A stretch of DNA of 64,000 bases, taken from assembly GCF_005404945.1 (NCBI RefSeq), contig NZ_BJDG01000003.1, positions 1 through 64,000 of the forward strand, read 5' to 3'. Source of the stretch: Lactiplantibacillus pingfangensis. GTDB lineage: Bacteria > Bacillota > Bacilli > Lactobacillales > Lactobacillaceae. The notes under the pieces were generated by a model. It had not been told where the DNA came from. It was given only the letters and a program-made list of their open reading frames with translations, and ran no database searches. Within the stretch, counting starts at the first letter, position 1, and each line of letters opens with the position of its first letter. Positions 43,060 to 53,206 of this stretch are shown here, piece by piece. The translations under genes and the position numbers were made by a program.

Positions 43060-46000
43060 TTGATCGATGTCAACAAGTTTGAAAGCATGCAAATCGGTCT
43101 GGCATCCCCAGACAAGATTCGTAGCTGGTCATACGGCGAAGTTAAAAAGCCCGAAACCATTAACTACCGGACATTGAAACCTGAAAAAGACGGTCTGTTT
43201 GATGAACGTATCTTCGGTCCTACTAAGGATTGGGAATGTGCGTGTGGTAAATACAAACGGATCCGTTATAAGGGTATTGTCTGTGACCGTTGTGGTGTCG
43301 AAGTTACCCGTAGTAAAGTCCGTCGTGAACGGATGGGGCATATCGAACTCGCCGCACCAGTCACTCACATCTGGTATTTCAAGGGTATTCCTAGCCGGAT
43401 GGGCCTTGTCTTAGACATGAGCCCACGGGCACTTGAAGAAATCATTTACTTCGCTTCATACGTTGTTATCGAACCTGGTAACACACCACTTGAAAAGAAG
43501 CAATTGCTTTCAGAACGTGAATACCGTGAAAAGAAAGCCCAATACGGCAAAGAATTTGATGCCGAAATGGGTGCTGAAGCCATCAAACGTCTATTAAATA
43601 ACGTGGATCTTGAAAAAGAAGCACGGGACTTAAAAGAAGCTTTGAAGGATGCTTCCGGTCAAAAGCGGACACGTGCCGTTCGTCGTTTGGATATCATTGA
43701 AGCCTTTGTGACTTCTGGTAACGAACCGGCTTGGATGGTCATGGATGCAATTCCGGTCATTCCCCCGGACTTACGGCCAATGGTTCAATTGGAAGGTGGG
43801 CGTTTTGCCACTTCTGACTTGAATGATTTGTACCGTCGTGTGATTAACCGTAACAACCGTTTGAAGCGTTTGTTGGACTTAAATGCCCCTGGTATTATTG
43901 TTCAAAACGAAAAACGGATGCTCCAAGAAGCTGTCGATGCCTTGATTGATAACGGGCGGCGTGGTCGTCCCGTTGCTGGTCCTGGTAACCGGCCATTGAA
44001 GTCTCTTTCACATATGTTGAAAGGGAAGCAAGGTCGATTCCGTCAAAACTTACTTGGTAAGCGGGTTGACTATTCTGGTCGTTCCGTTATCGATGTTGGC
44101 CCATTCTTGAAGATGAACCAAATGGGGTTACCTCGTCAAATGGCGTTGGAACTCTTCAAGCCGTTCATCATGAAAGAATTGGTTAAACGCGAATTGGCTT
44201 CTAACATTAAGAATGCTAAACGGAAAATCGAACGAGCTGATGATGATGTTTGGGGCGTCTTAGAAGACGTCATCAAAGAACATCCCGTGTTATTAAACCG
44301 GGCCCCTACGCTTCACCGTTTAGGGATTCAAGCATTCGAACCTGTTTTAGTTAGTGGTAAAGCAATGCGGTTGCATCCGTTGGCTTGTGAAGCTTACAAT
44401 GCCGATTTTGATGGTGACCAAATGGCCATTCATTTGCCTTTGTCAGATGAAGCCCAAGCCGAAGCACGTTTGTTAATGTTAGCTGCTCATCATATCTTGG
44501 CACCTAAAGACGGGAAACCCGTTGTGACGCCATCTCAAGATATGGTTATCGGTAACTACTACTTGACGACTGAAGAAGTTGGTCGTGAAGGCGAAGGCAT
44601 GATCTTCAAAGATTTGGATGAAGCACAAAAAGCTTATCAAGCTGGTTATGTGCACATGCACAGCCGGATTGGTCTGCAAGTTTCATCAATGCCTGACAAG
44701 CCATTTACCGATGAAGAAAAACAAGAAGTCTTGGTTACAACGGTTGGTAAAGCAATCTTCAACAATATCTTACCTGGTAAGTTCCCATACTTGAACGAAC
44801 CAACGAATGATAATTTGATTGATGGCACACCTGATCGTTACTTCTTGAAGCCTGGTGAAAATATTCATGACTTCTTAGATGGTCAAGAATTGATCATGCC
44901 ATTTAAGAAGGGCTTCTTAGCCGATATTATCGCCGAAGTTTACAAGCAATATCATGTGACTGCAACGTCACTCTTGCTTGACCGGATGAAAGACTTAGGT
45001 TACAACATTTCAACTAAGTCTGGTTTGACGGTTGGGGTTGCCGATATTACTGACTTGAAAGAAAAGCCAGCCATTATCGACGAAGCTCATAAACAAGTTA
45101 ATACGATTTCAAAACAGTTCCGTCGTGGGTTAATTACTGACGATGAACGTTATGAACGGGTCATTGGTGTTTGGAACGACGCCAAAGATCAAATTCAACA
45201 AAAACTGATTGAAAGTTTCAGCCCAGACAATCCTATCTTCATGATGAGTGACTCTGGTGCCCGTGGTAACATTTCTAACTTTACACAGTTAGCTGGGATG
45301 CGTGGTTTGATGGCTGCCCCTAATGGGAAGATCATGGAATTACCTATTCTTTCAAACTTCCGTGAAGGACTATCAGTCTTGGAAATGTTTATTTCTACCC
45401 ATGGGGCTCGTAAAGGGATGACCGATACGGCCTTGAAGACTGCCAACTCAGGTTACTTGACTCGTCGACTTGTCGATGTTGCGCAAGATGTCATTGTCCG
45501 TGAAAAGGATTGTGGGACTGATCGTGGGTTACGGATTAGTGCCATCATGGAAGGTAATGAAGTCATCGAACCATTGTACGACCGGATTCTTGGTCGTTAC
45601 ACGATGAAGTCAATCTTCAATCCAGACACGCATGAAGAAATCATTGGCAACAACGTCATGATTGATGAAGATTTGGCGCAAAAGATTGTTGATGCCGGTG
45701 TTACCGAAGTCACGATTCGTTCTGCATTTACTTGCAACACGAAACATGGGGTTTGTGAACACTGTTATGGTCGTAACATGGCTACCGGTGACGAAGTTGA
45801 AGTCGGTGAAGCTGTTGGGACTGTCGCTGCGCAATCAATCGGTGAACCTGGGACCCAATTAACCATGCGGACTTTCCATACTGGTGGGGTTGCCGGAGAC
45901 GATATTACCCAAGGGTTACCTCGTGTTCAAGAAATTGTTGAATCACGTAATCCTAAAGGGCGTGCCGAAATCACCGAAGTTACTGGGACGGTTCAATCAA

Positions 46001-46701
46001 TTGAAGAAAATCCAGCAGAACGGACGAAGAAAGTTACGATTAAGGGTGAAACTGATACTCGGACTTATACTTTACCGTTAACAGCGCGGATGGCGGTTAG
46101 TGAAGGCGACTTTATTCACCGTGGTGCAGCGTTGAACGTTGGGTCAATTGATCCTAAGCAATTAATTCAAGTTCGCGATGTTTTATCGACTGAAAACTAC
46201 TTGCTCCGTGAAGTCCAACGGGTTTATCGGATGCAAGGGGTTGAAATTGGTGATAAGCACGTTGAAATCATGATTCGTCAGATGCTTCGTAAGGTCCGGA
46301 TCATGGATCCAGGTGACACTGATGTCTTACCTGGGACTTTGATGGATATTGCTGACTTCAAGGATGAAAACTACAAGACGTTGATTGCTGGTGGGATTCC
46401 AGCAACATCACGGCCAGTTATTCTTGGGATTACCAAAGCTGCCTTGGAAACAAACAGTTTCTTATCAGCGGCGTCATTCCAGGAAACCACTCGGGTCTTA
46501 ACTGATGCGGCTATTCGTGGTAAGAACGATCCATTGATCGGTCTGAAAGAAAATGTCATCATCGGTAAGATTATTCCTGCTGGAACTGGTATGCCTAACT
46601 ATCGGCATATCAAGCCAAAGGAAGTTGGTAACGTGGCTGATGGGGTTTACTCAATCAGCGACCTTGAAAAACAAATGCAAGAACAAGATGCTAGCAAGTA
46701 A
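43060..46701 (+). CDS. rpoC: RNA polymerase beta' subunit
   Basis: 1213 residues. The N-terminal zinc site is [20 protein letters not shown]; the catalytic magnesium motif is [12 protein letters not shown]; the second zinc site is CGTDRG...[13 protein letters not shown]. The trigger loop and C-terminal parts are complete. TTG start with GGGAGGT eight bases upstream. Last gene of the rpoBC operon, with a terminator 16 bases after the stop. Confidence 0.97.
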   Translation: MIDVNKFESMQIGLASPDKIRSWSYGEVKKPETINYRTLKPEKDGLFDERIFGPTKDWECACGKYKRIRYKGIVCDRCGVEVTRSKVRRERMGHIELAAPVTHIWYFKGIPSRMGLVLDMSPRALEEIIYFASYVVIEPGNTPLEKKQLLSEREYREKKAQYGKEFDAEMGAEAIKRLLNNVDLEKEARDLKEALKDASGQKRTRAVRRLDIIEAFVTSGNEPAWMVMDAIPVIPPDLRPMVQLEGGRFATSDLNDLYRRVINRNNRLKRLLDLNAPGIIVQNEKRMLQEAVDALIDNGRRGRPVAGPGNRPLKSLSHMLKGKQGRFRQNLLGKRVDYSGRSVIDVGPFLKMNQMGLPRQMALELFKPFIMKELVKRELASNIKNAKRKIERADDDVWGVLEDVIKEHPVLLNRAPTLHRLGIQAFEPVLVSGKAMRLHPLACEAYNADFDGDQMAIHLPLSDEAQAEARLLMLAAHHILAPKDGKPVVTPSQDMVIGNYYLTTEEVGREGEGMIFKDLDEAQKAYQAGYVHMHSRIGLQVSSMPDKPFTDEEKQEVLVTTVGKAIFNNILPGKFPYLNEPTNDNLIDGTPDRYFLKPGENIHDFLDGQELIMPFKKGFLADIIAEVYKQYHVTATSLLLDRMKDLGYNISTKSGLTVGVADITDLKEKPAIIDEAHKQVNTISKQFRRGLITDDERYERVIGVWNDAKDQIQQKLIESFSPDNPIFMMSDSGARGNISNFTQLAGMRGLMAAPNGKIMELPILSNFREGLSVLEMFISTHGARKGMTDTALKTANSGYLTRRLVDVAQDVIVREKDCGTDRGLRISAIMEGNEVIEPLYDRILGRYTMKSIFNPDTHEEIIGNNVMIDEDLAQKIVDAGVTEVTIRSAFTCNTKHGVCEHCYGRNMATGDEVEVGEAVGTVAAQSIGEPGTQLTMRTFHTGGVAGDDITQGLPRVQEIVESRNPKGRAEITEVTGTVQSIEENPAERTKKVTIKGETDTRTYTLPLTARMAVSEGDFIHRGAALNVGSIDPKQLIQVRDVLSTENYLLREVQRVYRMQGVEIGDKHVEIMIRQMLRKVRIMDPGDTDVLPGTLMDIADFKDENYKTLIAGGIPATSRPVILGITKAALETNSFLSAASFQETTRVLTDAAIRGKNDPLIGLKENVIIGKIIPAGTGMPNYRHIKPKEVGNVADGVYSISDLEKQMQEQDASK

Positions 46702-46716
46702 TTGCTGACACTTTAG

Positions 46717-46749
46717 AAAGGACGGCCAGTTAAATGGTCGTCCTTTTTG
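46717..46749 (+). terminator. Terminator of rpoBC
   Basis: The stem aaaggacggcca / tggtcgtccttt is followed by TTTTT. Confidence 0.88.
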
Positions 46750-46783
46750 TTTGCCGTTGATGAATTTGGAATATCTGCCAAAA

Positions 46784-46906
46784 ATTGCCGCTTCCGGTTG
46801 AGACTGATTACATGCGGTCGTGGGACCGGGCGAAGGTCAAGACCGCTCCTCAGGCTTGGCCTGGTCCCTCGTCCGCATGTAATCAGTGATGCCCGGAAGC
46901 GGCAAT
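46784..46906. repeat. Dispersed structured element, family R1, copy C (compact)
   Basis: A 123-base near-palindrome. The outer arms attgccgcttccgg / ccggaagcggcaat are perfect; the next segments actgattacatgcgg / ccgcatgtaatcagt are also perfect, and ggacc/ggtcc closes the centre. The middle of copies A and B is missing. It directly follows the rpoBC terminator. Confidence 0.8.
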
Positions 46907-47043
46907 ATGAACTTCTTTTCATCACCAATTTACTGGTACCACTATATTTATTAGTATTTTTTGTCTTTCAACCGGCAAGCATTGAATTAAACTGAATTTC
47001 AGGTAGTATTGAATCAGAAACATACGAGAGGTTGGGGAATGCA

Positions 47044-47694
47044 ATGTTAAAAGACGAGCAGATTGTTTGGGCGATTCATCAAATGGAAACTGAAATGGGA
47101 CCGGTTGGACCGTCCTTGGATTCACGAACACCGTTTCAGTATCTCGTCTCAGTCATTTTAAGTGCGCAAGCGACCGATGTCTCGGTCAATAAGGTCACAC
47201 CGGTTTTGTTTGAACGTTATCCAGATCCGAAGGCGTTGATGATGGCTGATGTCGAAGATGTTGAACGGCTCATTAAAAGCGTGGGCCTGTTTCATAACAA
47301 GGCCAGAAATATTATCAAGACTGCCCGCATTGTCCATGAAGAACTGAACGATGTGGTCCCAACCGATCGTAAGGGGATCATGGCACTACCGGGTGCTGGC
47401 AGAAAAACTGCGAATGTGGTGTTAAGTGATGTCTTTGATCAAGCAACATTTGCAGTTGACACGCATGTGTCGGCTATTTCGAAACGATTGCATTTTATTG
47501 ATAGCGCCGCTACCCCTTTACAAGTGGAACAAAAAATTGTTGGCGTGTTGCCGCCAGATGAGTTGCATCGTGCGCATCATACGATGATTGAATTTGGCCG
47601 CAAGTACTCAATGAAACTAGCGCCAGCTAAAGAGGTTTGTCAATTGATTATTGATTGTGATCGGTTGGATGAAGAAAACGAAGGACTACAGTAA
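47044..47694 (+). CDS. nth: Endonuclease III (DNA glycosylase/AP lyase), incomplete iron-sulfur site
   Basis: 216 residues. The helix-hairpin-helix LPGAGRKTANVV carries the catalytic Lys121, and Asp139 lies in AVDTHV. It removes oxidised pyrimidines and nicks the strand. The C-terminal [4Fe-4S] loop is degenerate: of the family pattern C-x6-C-x2-C-x5-C, only the last two cysteines (199 and 205) remain. The cluster is therefore probably absent. The ATG at 47044 is chosen after GGGG; a TTG lies at 47032. It is followed by an R2 element with terminator. Confidence 0.9.
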   Translation: MLKDEQIVWAIHQMETEMGPVGPSLDSRTPFQYLVSVILSAQATDVSVNKVTPVLFERYPDPKALMMADVEDVERLIKSVGLFHNKARNIIKTARIVHEELNDVVPTDRKGIMALPGAGRKTANVVLSDVFDQATFAVDTHVSAISKRLHFIDSAATPLQVEQKIVGVLPPDELHRAHHTMIEFGRKYSMKLAPAKEVCQLIIDCDRLDEENEGLQ

Positions 47695-47701
47695 GTTAAA
47701 A

Positions 47702-47880
47702 GCGGAGAGTGGGACCAAAGGCGGGTTGCTACCGAGCATAGCATAGGAAACCGAATGATTGGGACTTTCAATCGTTCGGTTTCCGTAGCTAAGCGGAGGT
47801 CGCAGCCTTTTGTTGCACGTTTCGAGGATAAATATTCGCAGCTACAAACCGAGTCTAGGGCTTTGTCCCGAACTTTTTAA
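47702..47880. repeat. Dispersed structured element, family R2, copy 4, with terminator-like end
   Basis: It starts eight bases after the nth stop. Outer arms gtgggaccaaaggc / gccttttgttgcac (three mismatches); inner stem around ggaaaccgaat / gttcggtttcc; conserved internal segments and the gtttcga-gataaatattcg tail as in copy 3. It ends in GTCTAGGG / CCCGAAC followed by TTTTT. Confidence 0.78.
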
Positions 47881-47887
47881 ATTCTGA

Positions 47888-48568
47888 TCAAACCAGTTGT
47901 GTGGTTAAGATGAAGGCCCAAGTCAGAAATGGGACGAAGGGCAGTTGTCGACGTTGCGGCTGGATGATAAAAATAGTGAGAGCGGCTGCCGACGCCAAGA
48001 TCAGACTGTTGAAGACTAAATTTGGTGTGGCTAGACAGGTTAGCAGGACTAAGATGTCAACATCACCAGCGCCGAACTTTTTCGTTTGCCAAGCAATCAA
48101 GTATAAGCTAATCAACAAGCCAATTAAGATGAACAATGGCACTGACCAGATAAGCGGGTGGATCCAAACGCCGATGATGGCAGGCGCAACTAGCGTAATT
48201 GGGAAAACACTGAAATGGTCATGGTCAGTGAGACTATTAAAAAGCAAGACCGCATAGCCTAACAATAGGGGGGCACTAGTTGTGAGAGGCGCTTGCCAGT
48301 TAAGGAGGACGAGGCAGCCGAAGATGAGTTCGATCCAAGTTGAACGCAAGTTGATCCGCGAGCGACAGTCAAAGCAGCGGCCACGTTGTAGTAAGACGCC
48401 CAGCACCGGGATTAATTGCCAAAATCTTAATTGATGCCGACATTTTGGACATATTGAGCGTTGCGTCGTGTATAATGAGTGTGTGTCGCTGAGTCGTTCG
48501 GCCATGCAAGTAATGAATGAGCCGCAGCAGGCACCACTAATGAAGATGAAGCTATCGAGTAGAAGCAT
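47888..48568 (-). CDS. comC: Type IV prepilin peptidase ComC (A24 family)
   Basis: 226 residues, polytopic. The N-terminal cytoplasmic loop has the two CxxC pairs (CPKC...CFDC) of bifunctional prepilin peptidases. Catalytic aspartates lie in SLTDHDHF and in the GxGD-type motif GAGDVDIL. It cleaves and methylates pre-pseudopilins (ComGC and others) for DNA uptake. Start at ATG 48568, six bases after AAAGGTGG; an earlier TTG at 48574 abuts that site. It converges with nth. No other competence gene lies beside it. Confidence 0.92.
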   Translation of the reverse strand: MLLLDSFIFISGACCGSFITCMAERLSDTHSLYTTQRSICPKCRHQLRFWQLIPVLGVLLQRGRCFDCRSRINLRSTWIELIFGCLVLLNWQAPLTTSAPLLLGYAVLLFNSLTDHDHFSVFPITLVAPAIIGVWIHPLIWSVPLFILIGLLISLYLIAWQTKKFGAGDVDILVLLTCLATPNLVFNSLILASAAALTIFIIQPQRRQLPFVPFLTWAFILTTQLV

Positions 48569-48820
48569 CGTCAACCACCTTTCTAGGAGTTAACTACGCA
48601 AGTTATTTGCGAGTTCACGGTTGACACGATAGTTTCATCATGATACTCTAGTAAAGGTGCTTTTTGCAGACAGATTCCTGTATAGGAATACAGACATGCT
48701 GACTGGTCGGCTAAGCGCATAAACGCCATCGTTCAAGGGTTATTTTTTTGCTTAAAAAAGAACCACCTGGATGTGTGGACTTAAAAATCAGACATTTTTG
48801 GAAGGAGGACACTTTAGAAC
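48569..48820. promoter_or_regulatory. Divergent region between comC and rpsL
   Basis: Contains the comC promoter side and the str operon leader. The inverted repeat ATTCCTGTATAGGAAT (48674-48689) lies in the middle, 131 bases before rpsL, and could be an operator or the base of a leader hairpin. A short A/T-rich stretch precedes rpsL. Confidence 0.45.
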
Positions 48821-49234
48821 ATGCCAACAATTAATCAATTAATTCGTAAAGGTCGTAAATCTAAAGTATCAAAATCAAATGCCCCTGCTTTAAACTTCGG
48901 GTATAACAGTTACAAGAAGGTTGCTACAAACAACCCTGCACCACAAAAACGGGGCGTTGCAACACGTGTCGGCACAATGACTCCTAAGAAGCCTAACTCA
49001 GCTTTACGGAAGTATGCACGTGTCCGCTTATCTAACTTGATTGAAGTTACCGCTTATATTCCTGGTATTGGTCACAACCTCCAAGAACATAGTGTTGTTT
49101 TGATTCGTGGTGGACGTGTAAAGGATTTACCTGGTGTACGTTATCACGTTATCCGTGGTACTTTAGATACGGCCGGCGTCGAAGATCGTCGTCAAAGTCG
49201 TTCTAAGTACGGTACCAAGAAGCCAAAGGAATAA
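48821..49234 (+). CDS. rpsL: Ribosomal protein uS12
   Basis: 137 residues, complete. It forms part of the decoding centre of the 30S subunit. The streptomycin-related residues are the sensitive type: Lys56 in TPKKPNS and Lys101 in GGRVKDLPG (E. coli 43 and 88). GGAGG precedes the ATG. First gene of rpsL-rpsG-fusA. Confidence 0.97.
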   Translation: MPTINQLIRKGRKSKVSKSNAPALNFGYNSYKKVATNNPAPQKRGVATRVGTMTPKKPNSALRKYARVRLSNLIEVTAYIPGIGHNLQEHSVVLIRGGRVKDLPGVRYHVIRGTLDTAGVEDRRQSRSKYGTKKPKE

Positions 49235-49248
49235 AGGAGGTAAGTTAA

Positions 49249-49719
49249 ATGCCAAGAAAAGGACAACCAGCAAAGCGCGAAGTTTTGCCAGATCCAATGT
49301 ACGATTCTAAGTTAGTAACGCGTTTAATTAACCACTTAATGTTAGATGGTAAACGTGGGACTGCATCAACTATCTTGTATGATGCGTTTGATCAAATTAA
49401 GGAACAAACTGGAAACGAACCTTTAGATGTCTTCGAAGAAGCAATGAAGAACGTTATGCCAGTACTTGAAGTTAAGGCTCGCCGTGTCGGTGGTTCTAAC
49501 TATCAAGTTCCTATCGAAGTTCGTCCAGATCGTAAGACGACCTTAGCACTTCGTTGGATCGTTCAATATGCACGTTCACGTGGTGAACACACCATGTCAG
49601 ACCGGTTAGCACGTGAAATCATGGATGCTGCCAACAATACTGGTGCCTCAGTTAAGAAGCGTGAAGATACGCATAAAATGGCTGAAGCCAACCGTGCCTT
49701 TGCACATTATCGTTGGTAA
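49249..49719 (+). CDS. rpsG: Ribosomal protein uS7
   Basis: 156 residues, full length. It nucleates assembly of the 30S head and contacts the E-site tRNA. It starts [16 protein letters not shown] and ends in the conserved [22 protein letters not shown] precedes the ATG, 14 bases after rpsL. A hairpin terminator follows before fusA, so some transcripts probably end here. Confidence 0.97.
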   Translation: MPRKGQPAKREVLPDPMYDSKLVTRLINHLMLDGKRGTASTILYDAFDQIKEQTGNEPLDVFEEAMKNVMPVLEVKARRVGGSNYQVPIEVRPDRKTTLALRWIVQYARSRGEHTMSDRLAREIMDAANNTGASVKKREDTHKMAEANRAFAHYRW

Positions 49720-49770
49720 GATTTCTATGGTTTGGTTGAAGCTTAACTTTAACTAAACGTAACAACAAGG

Positions 49771-49806
49771 TGGCTATTATATGTGAGCATATAGTAGTCA
49801 TTTTTT
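49771..49806 (+). terminator. Hairpin with T-run between rpsG and fusA
   Basis: The 13-bp stem tggctattatatg / catatagtagtca is followed by TTTTTT. It should cut or attenuate read-through from rpsL-rpsG into fusA. Confidence 0.8.
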
Positions 49807-49826
49807 GAAAAAAGTTTTATACTTTT

Positions 49827-49844
49827 CCTACTATATATAGTAGG
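49827..49844. promoter_or_regulatory. Perfect 18-bp palindrome upstream of fusA
   Basis: CCTACTATATATAGTAGG lies between the rpsG hairpin and fusA. It may be an operator, part of a promoter (TATA-like centre) or a second short hairpin. I recognise no regulator for it. Confidence 0.5.
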
Positions 49845-49890
49845 TTTGACGGTTAATTCCATTTAATTGAGAGGAGTAACACATTTTCTA

Positions 49891-51990
49891 ATGGCTAATA
49901 CAAGAGAATTTTCACTCGATAAGACTCGTAACATTGGTATTATGGCCCATATCGATGCTGGTAAGACCACTACTACCGAACGTATCTTGTACTACACTGG
50001 TAAAATCCATAAAATTGGTGAAACCCATGATGGTGCTTCACAAATGGACTGGATGGCCCAAGAACAAGAACGTGGGATTACGATTACCTCTGCTGCGACA
50101 ACTGCTCAGTGGAAGGACCACCGGATCAACATCATTGATACCCCAGGACACGTTGACTTCACTGTTGAAGTTGAACGGTCACTTCGGGTCTTAGATGGTG
50201 CGATTACCGTTTTAGATGCCCAAGCTGGTGTTGAACCTCAAACTGAAACTGTTTGGCGTCAAGCATCAACTTATAACGTTCCTCGGATCGTTTTTGTTAA
50301 CAAGATGGACAAAATTGGTGCGGACTTCAAGTATTCAGTAAGTACGATCCATGATCGTTTACAAGCTAATGCTCACGCTATCCAATTACCAATTGGTGCT
50401 GAAGATAATTTCGAAGGGGTTATTGACTTAATCGAAATGAAGGCTGATCTTTATGATGAAGATCAACTTGGGACTGAATGGGATACTGTTGACATTCCAG
50501 AAGAATACAAAGCAGATGCCCAAGCAGCTCGTGATGACTTGATTGAAGCCTTGGCTGATATCGATGATGGCATCATGGAAAAATACCTTGGCGGTGAAGA
50601 AATCTCTAAAGAAGAGATCAAAGCTGCGATCCGTAAGGGTACCTTGGCACTTGAATTCTTCCCAGTTTTGGCTGGTTCAGCATTCAAGAACAAGGGTGTT
50701 CAAATGTTAATGGACGCGACTGTGGATTACTTACCATCACCACTTGATGTTAAGCCTTACAAAGCCACTGATCCTGAAACTGATGAAGACGTCGACTTAA
50801 TTGCCGGTGATGACAAGCCTTTCGCTGCTTTAGCATTTAAGGTTGCCACCGATCCATTCGTTGGTCGTTTAACCTTTATCCGGGTTTACCAAGGAACTTT
50901 GGAATCTGGCTCATATGTTTTAAATGCTACCAAGGACAAGCGTGAACGTGTCGGTCGTTTACTTCAAATGCATTCTAACCAACGGAAAGAAATCCCAGAA
51001 GTCTTCTCTGGTGATATCGCCGCTGCGATTGGCTTGAAGAACACCACGACTGGTGACTCATTGACTTCTATTGAACATCCATATCATTTGGAATCAATGG
51101 AATTCCCTGATCCCGTTATCCAAGTTGCCGTTGAACCTAAGACTAAGGCTGACCAAGATAAGATGAACGTTGCCTTACAAAAGCTTTCTGAAGAAGATCC
51201 TACTTTCAAGGCTGAAACTAACCAAGAAACTGGTGAAACTTTAATCGCTGGGATGGGTGAATTGCATTTGGACATTATCGTTGACCGGATGCGTCGTGAA
51301 TTCAACGTTGAAGCAACTGTTGGTGCCCCTCAAGTTTCTTATCGTGAAACCTTTACAAAGGCTACCAAAGTTCAAGGTAAGTTCGTTCACCAATCTGGTG
51401 GTAAAGGTCAATATGGGGATGTTTGGGTTGAATTTACACCTAACGAAGAAGGTAAGGGCTTCGAATTCGAAGATGCCATCGTCGGTGGGGTTGTTCCTCG
51501 CGAATACATTCCTTCAGTTGAACAAGGTTTGAAGGAATCAATGGCTAACGGTGTGTTAGCTGGCTATCCTTTAGTTGACGTTAAGGCTAAACTCTATGAT
51601 GGGTCTTACCATGATGTCGATTCTAGTGAAGCAGCCTTCAAGATTGCCGCTTCCTTATCACTACGGAATGCTGCTAAATCAGCTGGTCCTGTTATTTTGG
51701 AACCAATCATGAAGGTTGACATTGTTGCCCCAGAAGATTACTTAGGTGATGTTATGGGCCATGTTACCGCTCGTCGTGGAACTATTGACGGGATGGAAGA
51801 ACGTGGGAACGCACAAGAAGTTCATGCGTTTGTGCCTTTAGCTGAAATGTTTGGTTATGCAACCACTTTACGTTCAGCAACTCAAGGCCGTGGGACTTTC
51901 ACAATGACATTTGATCATTACGAAAAGGTACCTAAGTCTGTTCAAGCTGAAATCATCAAGAAAAATGGCGGCACTCCTGCCGAAGATTAA
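49891..51990 (+). CDS. fusA: Translation elongation factor G
   Basis: 699 residues. GTPase motifs in order: AHIDAGKTT (P-loop), [10 protein letters not shown] (switch I), DTPGHVDF (switch II), NKMD and GSAFKNKG. Domains II-V are complete, ending in [18 protein letters not shown]. It drives ribosome translocation. The ATG at 49891 fits the family N-terminus ([17 protein letters not shown]). The GAGGAG site is 14 bases upstream, longer than usual. The tuf gene that follows fusA in many bacteria is absent, as in other lactobacilli. Confidence 0.96.
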   Translation: MANTREFSLDKTRNIGIMAHIDAGKTTTTERILYYTGKIHKIGETHDGASQMDWMAQEQERGITITSAATTAQWKDHRINIIDTPGHVDFTVEVERSLRVLDGAITVLDAQAGVEPQTETVWRQASTYNVPRIVFVNKMDKIGADFKYSVSTIHDRLQANAHAIQLPIGAEDNFEGVIDLIEMKADLYDEDQLGTEWDTVDIPEEYKADAQAARDDLIEALADIDDGIMEKYLGGEEISKEEIKAAIRKGTLALEFFPVLAGSAFKNKGVQMLMDATVDYLPSPLDVKPYKATDPETDEDVDLIAGDDKPFAALAFKVATDPFVGRLTFIRVYQGTLESGSYVLNATKDKRERVGRLLQMHSNQRKEIPEVFSGDIAAAIGLKNTTTGDSLTSIEHPYHLESMEFPDPVIQVAVEPKTKADQDKMNVALQKLSEEDPTFKAETNQETGETLIAGMGELHLDIIVDRMRREFNVEATVGAPQVSYRETFTKATKVQGKFVHQSGGKGQYGDVWVEFTPNEEGKGFEFEDAIVGGVVPREYIPSVEQGLKESMANGVLAGYPLVDVKAKLYDGSYHDVDSSEAAFKIAASLSLRNAAKSAGPVILEPIMKVDIVAPEDYLGDVMGHVTARRGTIDGMEERGNAQEVHAFVPLAEMFGYATTLRSATQGRGTFTMTFDHYEKVPKSVQAEIIKKNGGTPAED

Positions 51991-52001
51991 TCTTGATTCA
52001 G

Positions 52002-52036
52002 AAAAGTCGTTAAGCAATTTGCTTAGCGGCTTTTTG
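52002..52036 (+). terminator. Terminator of fusA
   Basis: The stem aaaagtcgttaagc / gcttagcggctttt is followed by T residues, 12 bases past the stop. Confidence 0.88.
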
Positions 52037-52629
52037 TTTACGCTAAATTAAGCGTGACGACGAGTAGGGGAATGGAGAAGTGAGCTGTGTCTCAGGAAGC
52101 GGCGTATGCCTCATGCTAATTCCTTGCACGCAGAAACAAGTGACATCACTTCAACACGACTATCATGAAGTCTTACAACTATTGTCCAGATATACTAGAA
52201 GGCAGTTAGCGTGATCGTCGCTGCAATTTAAAATTAGCTGCTGTCGTGCGACCGAACTAACCAGCCTCGCAACGTGCAAAAGTTTGTTTCGAAAAACGAC
52301 CGCGCATAAAAATATGGTCAGGGTAAAAATTTCTTTCGGTAGCAAGATTGAATGACAAAGAAGCAGCTTTCAGATCTAATTGCGTTAACACACATCGACT
52401 AGCGATGGCACAAACTTAGTAAATTAAAAAAGTTAAAAGGAAAAATAACTTTATGATAACCGGGGCTTAAGCATCTTATTCAGACTAGTAATTACGGTGT
52501 TGTTAGTCGGTCTCTGTGCCAACTAGAACTGACAAGGGCTCAAGACGTTATGAAGGGACATGAAAGGTCTATTAGGGATCATTGGTCTTACACGTTGATT
52601 GGATCGGTTAAGGTGTGATCATTAAGAGC

Positions 52630-52845
52630 AATGCACATGACTAGCCGTGAGGGGGCTTCGTTTGGGGCTTAGCCGTGGCATTTGACTTAGCAGGGTGGTT
52701 TGTCCGCGGTTAGTCAAAAACCAGCTTTTGAGACCGCCCTTTGGCTCAAAAATGGTTCATGGCGTTCCAGCCCCAAACGAAGCCCCCGGCAGGCGGAAAG
52801 TAGCGCTAGTCGATAATCAATTCATGGGTTGGAATTTGAATAAAA
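52630..52845. repeat. Dispersed structured element, family R3, copy 2
   Basis: Near-identical to 33730-33905. The perfect 19-bp outer stem is at 52651-52669 and 52769-52787. Inner helices TTTGACT/AGTCAAA and AACCA-TTTTGAG/CTCAAAA-TGGTT are unchanged; differences fall mainly in loops. The tail to about 52845 is more diverged. Confidence 0.8.
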
Positions 52846-53170
52846 GCCCCAACAAGTAATTAATATAGCGAAAACCGTTCGAATAAAAATATGTGCATCG
52901 ACTTGCAATGTTATAAAAATACGAGTAATATGCCTAATGTTGTCTTGCGTATTTTACTAATTAGTCTTAAGCCAATTGGTCAATGGTGATCACAGTAGGT
53001 TAAGACAGAGAATGACTAACACGACTAACTGTAACGGTTGAAAAGCTTGGTTCGCGAATAAAAGTTTGAAAAGACTACTATTCTAAACGAATTTATGTTA
53101 CATTTATTGGTGCTGGTTCAAAAAAGGTAACACGGTTTACAACGATGGTTCGAAAAAAGTGCGTCAGCGC

Positions 53171-53199
53171 TTGCTATTACAAAGCTTTTCAGTTATTAT
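53171..53199 (+). promoter_or_regulatory. Probable S10 operon promoter
   Basis: -35 TTGCTA (53171-53176), 17-bp spacer, -10 TATTAT (53194-53199), about 170 bases before rpsJ. Confidence 0.6.
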
Positions 53200-53206
53200 A
53201 GATTGT

